This document shows, piece by piece, positions 51,151 through 64,000 of a stretch of 64,000 bases of DNA. The position numbers and the translations under genes are program-made. Origin of the DNA: Auanema rhodensis (lineage: Eukaryota > Nematoda > Chromadorea > Rhabditida > Rhabditidae). Where the stretch lies: assembly GCA_964057225.1 (NCBI GenBank), contig OZ059900.1:25373638-25437637 (forward strand), in the 5' to 3' direction. How positions within the stretch are numbered: the first letter of the stretch is position 1; each line of letters opens with the position of its first letter. The notes under the pieces are model-generated. The model saw only the letters and a list, made by a program, of their open reading frames with translations, was not told the origin of the DNA and did no database searches.

Positions 51151-54100
51151 GCAGCATAATAAAATATTTCTCATGGGAAATACTGTGTTTTTGTACTTTT
51201 CTAGTGTTCAGCATGTGAAATGCTTCATTTTAGTATGTAACACGCTGAAATTCGTTGCATTTGACGACTCATATGAACAAAAATCGATTTAATCAATATT
51301 AGCCATAAGGGGCGTGCCCTCAGAATATGCCAATTTCCTTAATTTTCTAACCCCTGTTTTTTTGTCGTGAAAGTGGAACTAGACGTTGTACGAACAATTT
51401 TGAGCTAGGTTTCATTGACATTGCATGAGTTTGAACACATGAAATCGTAAGTCAAAACCTTGTTTACAGCGAAATTTCCAAAAACTGGTTTTCCAGCATA
51501 ATAAAATATTTCTCATGGGAAATACTGTGTTTTTGTATTTTTCTAGTGTTCAGCATGTAAAATGCTTCATTTTAGTATGTAACACGCTGAAATTCGTTGC
51601 ATTTGACGACTCATATGAACAAAAATCGATTTAATCAATATTAGCCATAAGGGGCGTGCCCTCAGAATATGCTAATTTCCTTAATTTTCTAACCCCTGTT
51701 TTTTTGTCGTGAAAGTGGAACTAGACGTTGTACGAACAATTTTGAGCTAGGTTTCATTGACATTGCATGAGTTTGAACACATGAAATCGTAAGTCAAAAC
51801 CTTGTTTACAGCGAAATTTCCAAAAACTGGTTTTCCAGCATAATAAAATATTTCTCATGGGAAATACTGTGTTTTTGTATTTTTCTAGTGTTCAGCATGT
51901 AAGATGCTTTATTTTAGTATGTAACACGCTGAAATTCGTTGCATTTGACGACTCATATGAACAAAAATCGATTTAATCAATATTAGCCATAAGGGGCGTG
52001 CCCTCAGAATATGCTAATTTCCTTAATTTTCTAACCCCTGTTTTTTTGTCGTGAAAGTGGAACTAGACGTTGTACGAACAATTTTGAGCTAGGTTTCATT
52101 GACATTGCATCAGTTTGAACACATGAAATCGTAAGTCAAAACCTTGTTTACAGCGAAATTTCCAAAAACTGGTTTTCCAGCATAATAAAATATTTCTCAT
52201 GGGAAATACTGTGTTTTTGTATTTTTCTAGTGTTCAGCATGTAAAATGCTTCATTTTAGTATGTAACACGCTGAAATTCGTTGCATTTGACGACTCATAT
52301 GAACAAAAATCGATTTAATCAATATTAGCCATAAGGGGCGTGCCCTCAGAATATGCTAATTTCCTTAATTTTCTAACCCCTGTTTTTTTGTCGTGAAAGT
52401 GGAACTAGACGTTCTACGAACAATTTTGAGCTAGGTTTCATTGACATTGCATGAGTTTGAACACATGAAATCGTAAGTCAAAACCTTGTTTACAGCGAAA
52501 TTTCCAAAAACTGGTTTTCCAGCATAATAAAATATTTCTCATGGGAAAAACTGTGTTTTTGTATTTTTCTAGTGTTCAGCATATAAAATGCTTCATTTTA
52601 GTATATAACACACTGAAATTTGTTGCATTTGACGACTCATATGAACAAAAATCGATTTAATCAATATTAGCCATAAGGGGCGTGCCCTCAGAATATGCTA
52701 ATTTCCTTAATTTTCTAACCCCTGTTTTTTTGTCGTGAAAGTGGAACTAGACGTTGTACGAACAATTTTGAGCTAGGTTTCATTGACATTGCATGAGTTT
52801 GAACACATGAAATCGTAAGTCAAAACCTTGTTTACAGCGAAATTTCCAAAAACTGGTTTTCCAGCATAATAAAATATTTCTCAAGGGAAAAACTGTGTTT
52901 TTATATTTTTCTAGTGTTCAGCATGTGAAATGCTTTATTTTAGTATGTAACACGCTGAAATTTGTTGCATTTGACGACTCATATGAACAAAAATCGATTT
53001 AATCAATATTAGCCATAAGGGGCGTGCCCTCAGAATATGCTAATTTCCTTAATTTTCTAACCCCTGTTTTTTTGTCGTGAAAGTGGAACTAGACGTTGTA
53101 CGAACAATTTTGAGCTAGGTTTCATTGACATTGCATCAGTTTGAACACATGAAATCGTAAGTCAAAACCTTGTTTACAGCGAAATTTCCAAAAACTGGTT
53201 TTCCAGCATAATAAAATATTTCTCATGGGAAATACTGTGTTTTTGTATTTTTCTAGTGTTCAGCATGTAAAATGTTTCATTTTAGTATGTAACACGCTGA
53301 AATTCGTTGCATTTGACGACTCATATGAACAAAAATCGATTTAATCAATATTAGCCATAAGGGGCGTGCCCTCAGAATATGCTAATTTCCTTAATTTTCT
53401 AACCCCTGTTTTTTTGTCGTGAAAGTGGAACTAGACGTTCTACGAACAATTTTGAGCTAGGTTTCATTGACATTGCATGAGTTTGAACACATGAAATCGT
53501 AAGTCAAAACCTTGTTTACAGCGAAATTTCCAAAAACTGGTTTTCCAGCATAATAAAATATTTCTCATGGGAAAAACTGTGTTTTTGTATTTTTCTAGTG
53601 TTCAGCATGTAAAATGCTTCATTTTAGTATGTAACACACTGAAATTTGTTGCATTTGACGACTCATATGAACAAAAATCGATTTAATCAATATTAGCCAT
53701 AAGGGGCGTGCCCTCAGAATATGCTAATTTCCTTAATTTTCTAACCCCTGTTTTTTTGTCGTGAAAGTGGAACTAGACGTTGTACGAACAATTTTGAGCT
53801 AGGTTTCATTGACATTGCATGAGTTTGAACACATGAAATCGTAAGTCAAAACCTTGTTTACAGCGAAATTTCCAAAAACTGGTTTTCCAGCATAATAAAA
53901 TATTTCTCAAGGGAAAAACTGTGTTTTTATATTTTTCTAGTGTTCAGCATGTGAAATGCTTTATTTTAGTATGTAACACGCTGAAATTTGTTGCATTTGA
54001 CGACTCATATGAACAAAAATCGATTTAATCAATATTAGCCATAAGGGGCGTGCCCTCAGAATATGCTAATTTCCTTAATTTTCTGACCCCTGTTTTTTTG

Positions 54101-57100
54101 TCGTGAAAGTGGAACTAGACGTTGTACGAACAATTTTGAGCTAGGTTTCATTGACATTGCATGAGTTTGAACACATGAAATCGTAAGTCAAAACCTTGTT
54201 TACAGCGAAATTTCCAAAAACTGGTTTTCCAGCATAATAAAATATTTCTCATGGGAAATACTGTGTTTTTGTATTTTTCTAGTGTTCAGCATGTAAAATG
54301 CTTCATTTTAGTATGTAACACGCTGAAATTCGTTGCATTTGACGACTCATATGAACAAAAATCGATTTAATCAATATTAGCCATAAGGGGCGTGCCCTCA
54401 GAATATGCTAATTTCCTTAATTTTCTAACCCCTGTTTTTTTGTCGTGAAAGTGGAACTAGACGTTGTACGAACAATTTTGAGCTAGGTTTCATTGACATT
54501 GCATCAGTTTGAACACATGAAATCGTAAGTCAAAACCTTGTTTACAGCGAAATTTCCAAAAACTGGTTTTGCAGCATAATAAAATATTTCTCATGGGAAA
54601 TACTGTGTTTTTGTACTTTTCTAGTGTTCAGCATGTAAAATGCTTCATTTTAGTATGTAACACGCTGAAATTCGTTGCATTTGACGACTCATATGAACAA
54701 AAATCGATTTATTCAATATTAGCCATAAGGGGCGTGCCCTCAGAATATGCTAATTTCCTTAATTTTCTAACCCCTGTTTTTTTGTCGTGAAAGTGGAACT
54801 AGACGTTGTACGAACAATTTTGAGCTAGGTTTCATTGACATTGCATGAGTTTGAACACATGAAATCGTAAGTCAAAACCTTGTTTACAGCGAAATTTCCA
54901 AAAACTGGTTTTCCAGCATAATAAAATATTTCTCATGGGAAAAACTGTGTTTTTGTATTTTTCTAGTGTTCAGCATGTAAAATGCTTCATTTTAGTATGT
55001 AACACACTGAAGTTGCATTTGACGACTCATATGAACAAAAATCGATTTAATCAATATTAGCCATAAGGGGCGTGCCCTCAGAATATGCTAATTTCTTTAT
55101 TTTTCTAACCCCTGTTTTTTGTCGTGAAAGTGGAACTAGACGTTGTACGAACAATTTTGAGCTAGGTTTCATTGACATTGCATGAGTTTGAACACATGAA
55201 ATCGTAAGTCAAAACCTTGTTTACAGCGAAATTTCCAAAAACTGGTTTTCCAGCATAATAAAATATTTCTCATGGGAAATACTGTGTTTTTGTATTTTTC
55301 TAGTGTTCAGCATGTAAAATGCTTCATTTTAGTATGTAACACGCTGAAATTCGTTGCATTTGACGACTCATATGAACAAAAATCGATTTAATCAATATTA
55401 GCCATAAGGGGCGTGCCCTCAGAATATGCTAATTTCCTTAATTTTCTAACCCCTGTTTTTTTGTCGTGAAAGTGGAACTAGACGTTGTACGAACAATTTT
55501 GAGCTAGGTTTCATTGACATTGCATGAGTTTGAACACATGAAATCGTAAGTCAAAACCTTGTTTACAGCGAAATTTCCAAAAACTGGTTTTCCAGCATAA
55601 TAAAATATTTCTCATGGGAAATACTGTGTTTTTGTATTTTTCTAGTGTTCAGCATGTAAAATGCTTCATTTTAGTATGTAACACGCTGAAATTCGTTGCA
55701 TTTGACGACTCATATGAACAAAAATCGATTTAATCAATATTAGCCATAAGGGGAGTGCCCTCAGAATATGCTAATTTCCTTAATTTTCTAACCCCTGTTT
55801 TTTTGTCGTGAAAGTGGAACTAGACGTTGTACGAACAATTTTGAGCTAGGTTTCATTGACATTGCATGAGTTTGAACACATGAAATCGTAAGTCAAAACC
55901 TTGTTTACAGCGAAATTTCCAAAAACTGGTTTTCCAGCATAATAAAATATTTGTCATGGGAAATACTGTGTTTTTGTATTTTTCTAGTGTTCAGCATGTA
56001 AAATGCTTCATTTTAGTATGTAACACGCTGTAATTCGTTGCATTTGACGACTCATATGAACAAAAATCGATTTAATCAATATTAGCCATAAGGGGCGTGC
56101 CCTCAGAATATGCTAATTTCCTTAATTTTCTAACCCCTGTTTTTTTGTCGTGAAAGTGGAACTAGACGTTGTACGAACAATTTTGAGCTAGGTTTCATTG
56201 ACATTGCATCGGTTTGAACACATGAAATCGTAAGTCAAAACCTTGTTTACAGCGAAATTTCCAAAAACTGGTTTTCCAGCATAATAAAATATTTCTCATG
56301 GGAAATACTGTGTTTTTGTATTTTTCTAGTGTTCAGCATGTAAAATGCTTCATTTTAGTATGTAACACGCTGAAATTCGTTGCATTTGACGACTCATATG
56401 AACAAAAATCGATTTAATCAATATTAGCCATAAGGGGCGTGCCCTCAGAATATGCTAATTTCCTTAATTTTCTAACCCCTGTTTTTTTGTCGTGAAAGTG
56501 GAACTAGACGTTGTACGAACAATTTTGAGCTAGGTTTCATTGACATTGCATGAGTTTGAACACATGAAATCGTAAGTCAAAACCTTGTTTACAGCGAAAT
56601 TTCCAAAAACTGGTTTTCCAGCATAATAAAATATTTCTCATGGGAAATACTGTGTTTTTGTATTTTTCTAGTGTTCAGCATGTAAGATGCTTTATTTTAG
56701 TATGTAACACGCTGAAATTCGTTGCATTTGACGACTCATATGAACAAAAATCGATTTAATCAATATTAGCCATAAGGGGCGTGCCCTCAGAATATGCTAA
56801 TTTCCTTAATTTTCTAACCCCTGTTTTTTTGTCGTGAAAGTGGAACTAGACGTTGTACGAACAATTTTGAGCTAGGTTTCATTGACATTGCATGAGTTTG
56901 AACACATGAAATCGTAAGTCAAAACCTTGTTTACAGCGAAATTTCCAAAAACTGGTTTTCCAGCATAATAAAATATTTCTCATGGGAAATACTGTGTTTT
57001 TGTATTTTTCTAGTGTTCAGCATGTAAAATGCTTCATTTTAGTATGTAACACGCTGAAATTCGTTGCATTTGACGACTCATATGAACAAAAATCGATGTA

Positions 57101-60100
57101 ATCAATATTAGCCATAAGGGGCGTGCCCTCAGAATATGCTAATTTCCTTAATTTTCTAACCCCTGTTTTTTTGTCGTGAAAGTGGAACTAGACGTTGTAC
57201 GAACAATTTTGAGCTAGGTTTCATTGACATTGCATCAGTTTGAACACATGAAATCGTAAGTCAAAACCTTGTTTACAGCGAAATTTCCAAAAACTGGTTT
57301 TGCAGCATAATAAAATATTTCTCATGGGAAATACTGTGTTTTTGTATTTTTCTAGTGTTCAGCATGTAAAATGCTTCATTTTAGTATGTAACACGCTGAA
57401 ATTCGTTGCATTTGACGACTCATATGAACAAAAATCGATTTATTCAATATTAGCCATAAGGGGCGTGCCCTCAGAATATGCTAATTTCCTTAATTTTCTA
57501 ACCCCTGTTTTGTTGTCGTGAAAGTGGAACTAGACGTTGTACGAACAATTTTGAGCTAGGTTTCATTGACATTGCATGAGTTTGAACACATGAAATCGTA
57601 AGTCAAAACCTTGTTTACAGCGAAATTTCCAAAAACTGGTTTTCCAGCATAATAAAATATTTCTCATGGGAAATACTGTGTTTTTGTATTTTTCTAGTGT
57701 TCAGCATGTAAAATGCTTCATTTTAGTATGTAACACGCTGAAATTCGTTGCATTTGACGACTCATATGAACAAAAATCGATTTAATCAATATTAGCCATA
57801 AGGGGCGTGCCCTCAGAATATGCTAATTTCCTTAATTTTCTAACCCCTGTTTTTTTGTCGTGAAAGTGGAACTAGACGTTGTACGAACAATTTTGAGCTA
57901 GGTTTCATTGACATTGCATGAGTTTGAACACATGAAATCGTAAGTCAAAACCTTGTTTACAGCGAAATTTCCAAAAACTGGTTTTCCAGCATAATAAAAT
58001 ATTTCTCATGGGAAATACTGTGTTTTTGTATTTTTCTAGTGTTCAGCATGTAAGATGCTTTATTTTAGTATGTAACACGCTGAAATTCGTTGCATTTGAC
58101 GACTCATATGAACAAAAATCGATTTAATCAATATTAGCCATAAGGGGCGTGCCCTCAGAATATGCTAATTTCCTTAATTTTCTAACCCCTGTTTTTTTGT
58201 CGTGAAAGTGGAACTAGACGTTGTACGAACAATTTTGAGCTAGGTTTCATTGACATTGCATGAGTTTGAACACATGAAATCGTAAGTCAAAACCGTGTTT
58301 ACAGCGAAATTTCCAAAAACTGGTTTTCCAGCATAATAAAATATTTCTCATGGGAAATACTGTGTTTTTGTATTTTTCTAGTGTTCAGCATGTAAAATGC
58401 TTCATTTTAGTATGTAACACGCTGAAATTTGTTGCATTTGACGACTCATATGAACAAAAATCGATTTAATCAATATTAGCCATAAGGGGCGTGCCCTCAG
58501 AATATGCTAATTTCCTTAATTTTCTAACCCCTGTTTTTTTGTCGTGAAAGTGGAACTAGACGTTGTACGAACAATTTTGAGCTAGGTTTCATTGACATTG
58601 CATGAGTTTGAACACATGAAATCGTAAGTCAAAACCTTGTTTACAGCGAAATTTCCAAAAACTGGTTTTCCAGCATAATAAAATATTTCTCAAGGGAAAA
58701 ACTGTGTTTTTATATTTTTCTAGTGTTCAGCATGTGAAATGCTTTATTTTAGTATGTAACACGCTGAAATTTGTTGCATTTGACGACTCATATGAACAAA
58801 AATCGATTTAATCAATATTAGCCATAAGGGGCGTGCCCTCAGAATATGCTAATTTCCTTAATTTTCTAACCCCTGTTTTTTTGTCGTGAAAGTGGAACTA
58901 GACGTTGTACGAACAATTTTGAGCTAGGTTTCATTGACATTGCATCAGTTTGAACACATGAGATCGTAAGTCAAAACCTTGTTTACAGCGAAATTTCCAA
59001 AAACTGGTTTTCCAGCATAATAAAATATTTCTCATGGGAAATACTGTGTTTTTGTATTTTTCTAGTGTTCAGCATGTAAAATGCTTCATTTTAGTATGTA
59101 ACACGCTGAAATTCGTTGCATTTGACGACTCATATGAACAAAAATCGATTTAATCAATATTAGCCATAAGGGGCGTGCCCTCAGAATATGCTAATTTCCT
59201 TAATTTTCTAACCCCTGTTTTTTTGTCGTGAAAGTGGAACTAGACGTTCTACGAACAATTTTGAGCTAGGTTTCATTGACATTGCATGAGTTTGAACACA
59301 TGAAATCGTAAGTCAAAACCTTGTTTACAGCGAAATTTCCAAAAACTGGTTTTCCAGCATAATAAAATATTTCTCATGGGAAAAACTGTGTTTTTGTATT
59401 TTTCTAGTGTTCAGCATGTAAAATGCTTCATTTTAGTATGTAACACACTGAAATTTGTTGCATTTGACGACTCATATGAACAAAAATCGATTTAATCAAT
59501 ATTAGCCATAAGGGGCGTGCCCTCAGAATATGCTAATTTCCTTAATTTTCTAACCCCTGTTTTTTTGTCGTGAAAGTGGAACTAGACGTTGTACGAACAA
59601 TTTTGAGCTAGGTTTCATTGACATTGCATGAGTTTGAACACATGAAATCGTAAGTCAAAACCTTGTTTACAGCGAAATTTCCAAAAACTGGTTTTCCAGC
59701 ATAATAAAATATTTCTCAAGGGAAAAACTGTGTTTTTATATTTTTCTAGTGTTCAGCATGTGAAATGCTTCATTTTAGTATGTAACACGCTGAAATTTGT
59801 TGCATTTGACGACTCATATGAACAAAAATCGATTTAATCAATATTAGCCATAAGGGGCGTGCCCTCAGAATATGCTAATTTCCTTAATTTTCTAACCCCT
59901 GTTTTTTTGTCGTGAAAGTGGAACTAGACGTTGTACGAACAATTTTGAGCTAGGTTTCATTGACATTGCATGAGTTTGAACACATGAAATCGTAAGTCAA
60001 AACCTTGTTTACAGCGAAATTTCCAAAAACTGGTTTTCCAGCATAATACAATATTTCTCATGGGAAATACTGTGTTTTTGTATTTTTCTAGTGTTCAGAA

Positions 60101-63100
60101 TGTAGAATGCTTCATTTTAGTATGTAACACGCTGAAATTCGTTGCATTTGACGACTCATATGAACAAAAATCGATTTAATCAATATTAGCCATAAGGGGC
60201 GTGCCCTCAGAATATGCTAATTTCCTTAATTTTCTAACCCCTGTTTTTTTGTCGTGAAAGTGGAACTAGACGTTGTACGAACAATTTTGAGCTAGGTTTC
60301 ATTGACATTGCATGAGTTTGAACACATGAAATCGTAAGTCAAAACCTTGTTTACAGCGAAATTTCCAAAAACTGGTTTTCCAGCATAATAAAATATTTCT
60401 CATGGGAAATACTGTGTTTTTGTATTTTTCTAGTGTTCAGCATGTAAAATGCTTTATTTTAGTATGTAACACGCTGAAATTCGTTGCATTTGACGACTCA
60501 TATGAACAAAAATCGATTTAATCAATATTAGCCATAAGGGGCGTGCCCTCAGAATATGCTAATTTCCTTAATTTTCTAACCCCTGTTTTTTTGTCGTGAA
60601 AGTGGAACTAGACGTTGTACGAACAATTTTGAGCTAGGTTTTATTGACATTGCATGAGTTTGAACACATGAAATCGTAAGTCAAAACCTTGTTTACAGCG
60701 AAATTTCCAAAAACTGGTTTTCCAGCATAATAAAATATTTCTCATGGGAAATACTGTGTTTTTGTATTTTTCTAGTGTTCAGCATGTAAAATGCTTCATT
60801 TTAGTATGTAACACGCTGAAATTCGTTGCATTTGACGACTCATATGAACAAAAATCGATGTAATCAATATTAGCCATAAGGGGCGTGCCCTCAGAATATG
60901 CTAATTTCCTTAATTTTCTAACCCCTGTTTTTTTGTCGTGAAAGTGGAACTAGACGTTGTACGAACAATTTTGAGCTAGGTTTCATTGACATTGCATCAG
61001 TTTGAACACATGAAATCGTAAGTCAAAACCTTGTTTACAGCGAAATTTCCAAAAACTGGTTTTGCAGCATAATAAAATATTTCTCATGGGAAATACTGTG
61101 TTTTTGTATTTTTCTAGTGTTCAGCATGTAAAATGCTTCATTTTAGTATGTAACACGCTGAAATTCGTTGCATTTGACGACTCATATGAACAAAAATCGA
61201 TTTATTCAATATTAGCCATAAGGGGCGTGCCCTCAGAATATGCTAATTTCCTTAATTTTCTAACCCCTGTTTTTTTGTCGTGAAAGTGGAACTAGACGTT
61301 GTACGAACAATTTTGAGCTAGGTTTCATTGACATTGCATGAGTTTGAACAGATGAAATCGTAAGTCAAAACCTTGTTTACAGCGAAATTTCCAAAAACTG
61401 GTTTTCCAGCATAATAAAATATTTCTCATGGGAAATACTGTGTTTTTGTATTTTTCTAGTGTTCAGCATGTAAAATGCTTCATTTTAGTATGTAACACGC
61501 TGAAATTCGTTGCATTTGACGACTCATATGAACAAAAATCGATTTAATCAATATTAGCCATAAGGGGCGTGCCCTCAGAATATGCTAATTTCCTTAATTT
61601 TCTAACCCCTGTTTTTTTGTCGTGAAAGTGGAACTAGACGTTGTACGAACAATTTTGAGCTAGGTTTCATTGACATTGCATGAGTTTGAACACATGAAAT
61701 CGTAAGTCAAAACCTTGTTTACAGCGAAATTTCCAAAAACTGGTTTTCCAGCATAATAAAATATTTCTCATGGGAAATACTGTGTTTTTGTATTTTTCTA
61801 GTGTTCAGCATGTAAAATGCTTCATTTTAGTATGTAACACGCTGAAATTCGTTGCATTTGACGACTCATATGAACAAAAATCGATTTAATCAATATTAGC
61901 CATAAGGGGCGTGCCCTCAGAATATGCTAATTTCCTTAATTTTCTAACCCCTGTTTTTTTGTCGTGAAAGTGGAACTAGACGTTCTACGAACAATTTTGA
62001 GCTAGGTTTCATTGACATTGCATGAGTTTGAACACATGAAATCGTAAGTCAAAACCTTGTTTACAGCGAAATTTCCAAAAACTGGTTTTCCAGCATAATA
62101 AAATATTTCTCATGGGAAATACTGTGTTTTTGTATTTTTCTAGTGTTCAGCATGTAAAATGCTTCATTTTAGTATGTAACACGCTGAAATTCGTTGCATT
62201 TGACGACTCATATGAACAAAAATCGATTTAATCAATATTAGCCATAAGGGGCGTGCCCTCAGAATATGCTAATTTCCTTAATTTTCTAACCCCTGTTTTT
62301 TTGTCGTGAAAGTGGAACTAGACGTTGTACGAACAATTTTGAGCTAGGTTTTATTGACATTGCATGAGTTTGAACACATGAAATCGTAAGTCAAAACCTT
62401 GTTTACAGCGAAATTTCCAAAAACTGGTTTTCCAGCATAATAAAATATTTCTCATGGGAAATACTGTGTTTTTGTATTTTTCTAGTGTTCAGCATGTAAA
62501 ATGCTTCATTTTAGTATGTAACACGCTGAAATTCGTTGCATTTGACGACTCATATGAACAAAAATCGATTTAATCAATATTAGCCATAAGGGGCGTGCCC
62601 TCAGAATATGCTAATTTCCTTAATTTTCTAACCCCTGTTTTTTTGTCGTGAAAGTGGAACTAGACGTTGTACGAACAATTTTGAGCTAGGTTTTATTGAC
62701 ATTGCATCAGTTTGAACACATGAAATCGTAAGTCAAAACCTTGTTTACAGCGAAATTTCCAAAAACTGGTTTTGCAGCATAATAAAATATTTCTCATGGG
62801 AAATACTGTGTTTTTGTATTTTTCTAGTGTTCAGCATGTAAAATGCTTCATTTTAGTATGTAACACGCTGAAATTCGTTGCATTTGACGACTCATATGAA
62901 CAAAAATCGATGTAATCAATATTAGCCATAAGGGGCGTGCCCTCAGAATATGCTAATTTCCTTAATTTTCTAACCCCTGTTTTTTTGTCGTGAAAGTGGA
63001 ACTAGACGTTGTACGAACAATTTTGAGCTAGGTTTCATTGACATTGCATCAGTTTGAACACATGAAATCGTAAGTCAAAACCTTGTTTACAGCGAAATTT

Positions 63101-64000
63101 CCAAAAACTGGTTTTGCAGCATAATAAAATATTTCTCATGGGAAATACTGTGTTTTTGTATTTTTCTAGTGTTCAGCATGTAAAATGCTTCATTTTAGTA
63201 TGTAACACGCTGAAATTCGTTGCATTTGACGACTCATATGAACAAAAATCGATTTATTCAATATTAGCCATAAGGGGCGTGCCCTCAGAATATGCTAATT
63301 TCCTTAATTTTCTAACCCCTGTTTTTTTGTCGTGAAAGTGGAACTAGACGTTGTACGAACAATTTTGAGCTAGGTTTCATTGACATTGCATGAGTTTGAA
63401 CAGATGAAATCGTAAGTCAAAACCTTGTTTACAGCGAAATTTCCAAAAACTGGTTTTCCAGCATAATAAAATATTTCTCATGGGAAATACTGTGTTTTTG
63501 TATTTTTCTAGTGTTCAGCATGTAAAATGCTTCATTTTAGTATGTAACACGCTGAAATTCGTTGCATTTGACGACTCATATGAACAAAAATCGATTTAAT
63601 CAATATTAGCCATAAGGGGCGTGCCCTCAGAATATGCTAATTTCCTTAATTTTCTAACCCCTGTTTTTTTGTCGTGAAAGTGGAACTAGACGTTGTACGA
63701 ACAATTTTGAGCTAGGTTTCATTGACATTGCATGAGTTTGAACACATGAAATCGTAAGTCAAAACCTTGTTTACAGCGAAATTTCCAAAAACTGGTTTTC
63801 CAGCATAATAAAATATTTCTCATGGGAAATACTGTGTTTTTGTATTTTTCTAGTGTTCAGCATGTAAAATGCTTCATTTTAGTATGTAACACGCTGAAAT
63901 TCGTTGCATTTGACGACTCATATGAACAAAAATCGATTTAATCAATATTAGCCATAAGGGGCGTGCCCTCAGAATATGCTAATTTCCTTAATTTTCTAAC
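51151..64000 (+). repeat. Segmental duplication B (short copy, at least 12.85 kb, cut by window end)
   Basis: Same marker order as block A: gcag/gtacttttc at 51151-51200, atataaaatg at 52581, actgaagttg at 55006, ggggagtgcc near 55750, catcggtttg near 56209, ctgttttgttg near 57508, and tcagaatgtagaatg near 60096. Private bases include 52605 (tatataac), 54085 (ttctgaccc) and 58295 (aaaccgtg). It lacks the extra 4-mer and 3-mer of A. Its left edge lies between 51085 and 51151, where the preceding unit has catcag against catgag at 22710 in A. The right edge is not reached, so the true duplication may be longer. Confidence 0.88.

Larger units (their letters stand above)
1..64000 (+). repeat. 342-bp satellite DNA array, head to tail, spanning the whole window
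   Basis: The same sequence of about 342 bp recurs without interruption from the first base to the last. Unit starts taken at the word aatcaatatt fall at 1, 343, 685, 1026, 1368, 1709 and so on, giving roughly 187 copies. All copies lie in one orientation. Differences between copies are mostly single substitutions plus rare indels: a 1-bp loss in catgagttt, a 4-bp loss near unit position 301, and T-run length changes. The unit is about 34% G+C with one short GC-rich patch. No flanking or inserted unrelated DNA was seen, so both array edges lie outside the window. A satellite of this kind is typical of eukaryotic centromeric or pericentromeric heterochromatin; that location is inferred. I do not recognise the family and cannot assign a species. 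Confidence 0.98.

Noticed and set aside
1603-63335. Recurring plus-strand open frames of 61-81 codons (for example at 1603, 5363, 10138, 18011, 26194, 30288, 54569)
   Set aside because: They are the same stretch of the satellite monomer, open only in copies where a TAA at the unit junction became TTA or TAT. In the majority of monomers the frame is closed, one frame (12204) is lengthened only by a T9 slippage variant, and substitutions show no codon pattern. I see no reason to call them genes.
1-64000. Human or primate alpha satellite, suggested by 342 = 2 x 171
   Set aside because: The length agrees but the sequence does not resemble the alpha satellite consensus that I know, and no proper CENP-B box is present.
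1-64000. CRISPR array
   Set aside because: The repeated unit is 342 bp with no unique spacers; the whole unit repeats.
1-64000. Tandem array as the body of a transposon or rDNA spacer
   Set aside because: No terminal repeats, coding segments or rRNA sequence were found in 64 kb.
1-64000. Named insect or plant satellite family as identity
   Set aside because: Length and composition resemble several families of roughly 340-360 bp, but I could not match the sequence from memory to any of them, so no name is given.

Overview
The whole window (64 kb) is one uninterrupted head-to-tail satellite DNA array. The basic unit is 342 bp; individual monomers run from about 338 to 344 bp, and about 187 copies fit. 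Every copy lies in the same orientation. I found no unique sequence, transposon insertion, gene, RNA gene or array edge. Such an array indicates a eukaryotic nuclear genome, most likely centromeric or pericentromeric (or other constitutive) heterochromatin assembled from long reads. I do not recognise the family and cannot name the species. The consensus is about 34% G+C (116 of 342 by hand count). It is not CpG-depleted: 10 CpG against about 9.8 expected. That fits a genome with little CpG methylation (many invertebrates) or very recent homogenisation better than an old, heavily methylated array.

Layout. About 1-9571 is a higher-order repeat (HOR) built from four or five monomer subtypes, clearest as two consecutive 5-mers at 5128-8545. 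About 9914-11280 is a short run of near-identical monomers of one subtype. About 11280-18560 is a mixed zone with local 2-mer and 3-mer duplications and variable T-run lengths. About 18597-22710 is a 12-monomer block (C1), copied again at 40474-44587 (C2). 22776-38014 (A) is a long block whose near-identical copy (B) fills 51151-64000 and leaves the window. A carries one extra 4-mer and one extra 3-mer relative to B. About 38015-40473 is mixed sequence close to consensus. About 44650-48070 is a mixed zone with a 4-mer period. About 48073-51151 is a strict 3-mer HOR (1026 bp).

The array therefore records several layers of amplification. There is a possible ancient doubling of a unit of about 171 bp into the 342-bp monomer, then divergence into subtypes, local HORs of 2, 3, 4 and 5 monomers, and finally very recent multi-kilobase duplications. 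No genes act together here. The short open frames seen (61-81 codons) are accidents of monomer subtypes that have lost one in-frame stop, and are listed as rejected. The notable content is the duplication architecture, together with conserved dyads and boxes inside the monomer that could matter for chromatin.
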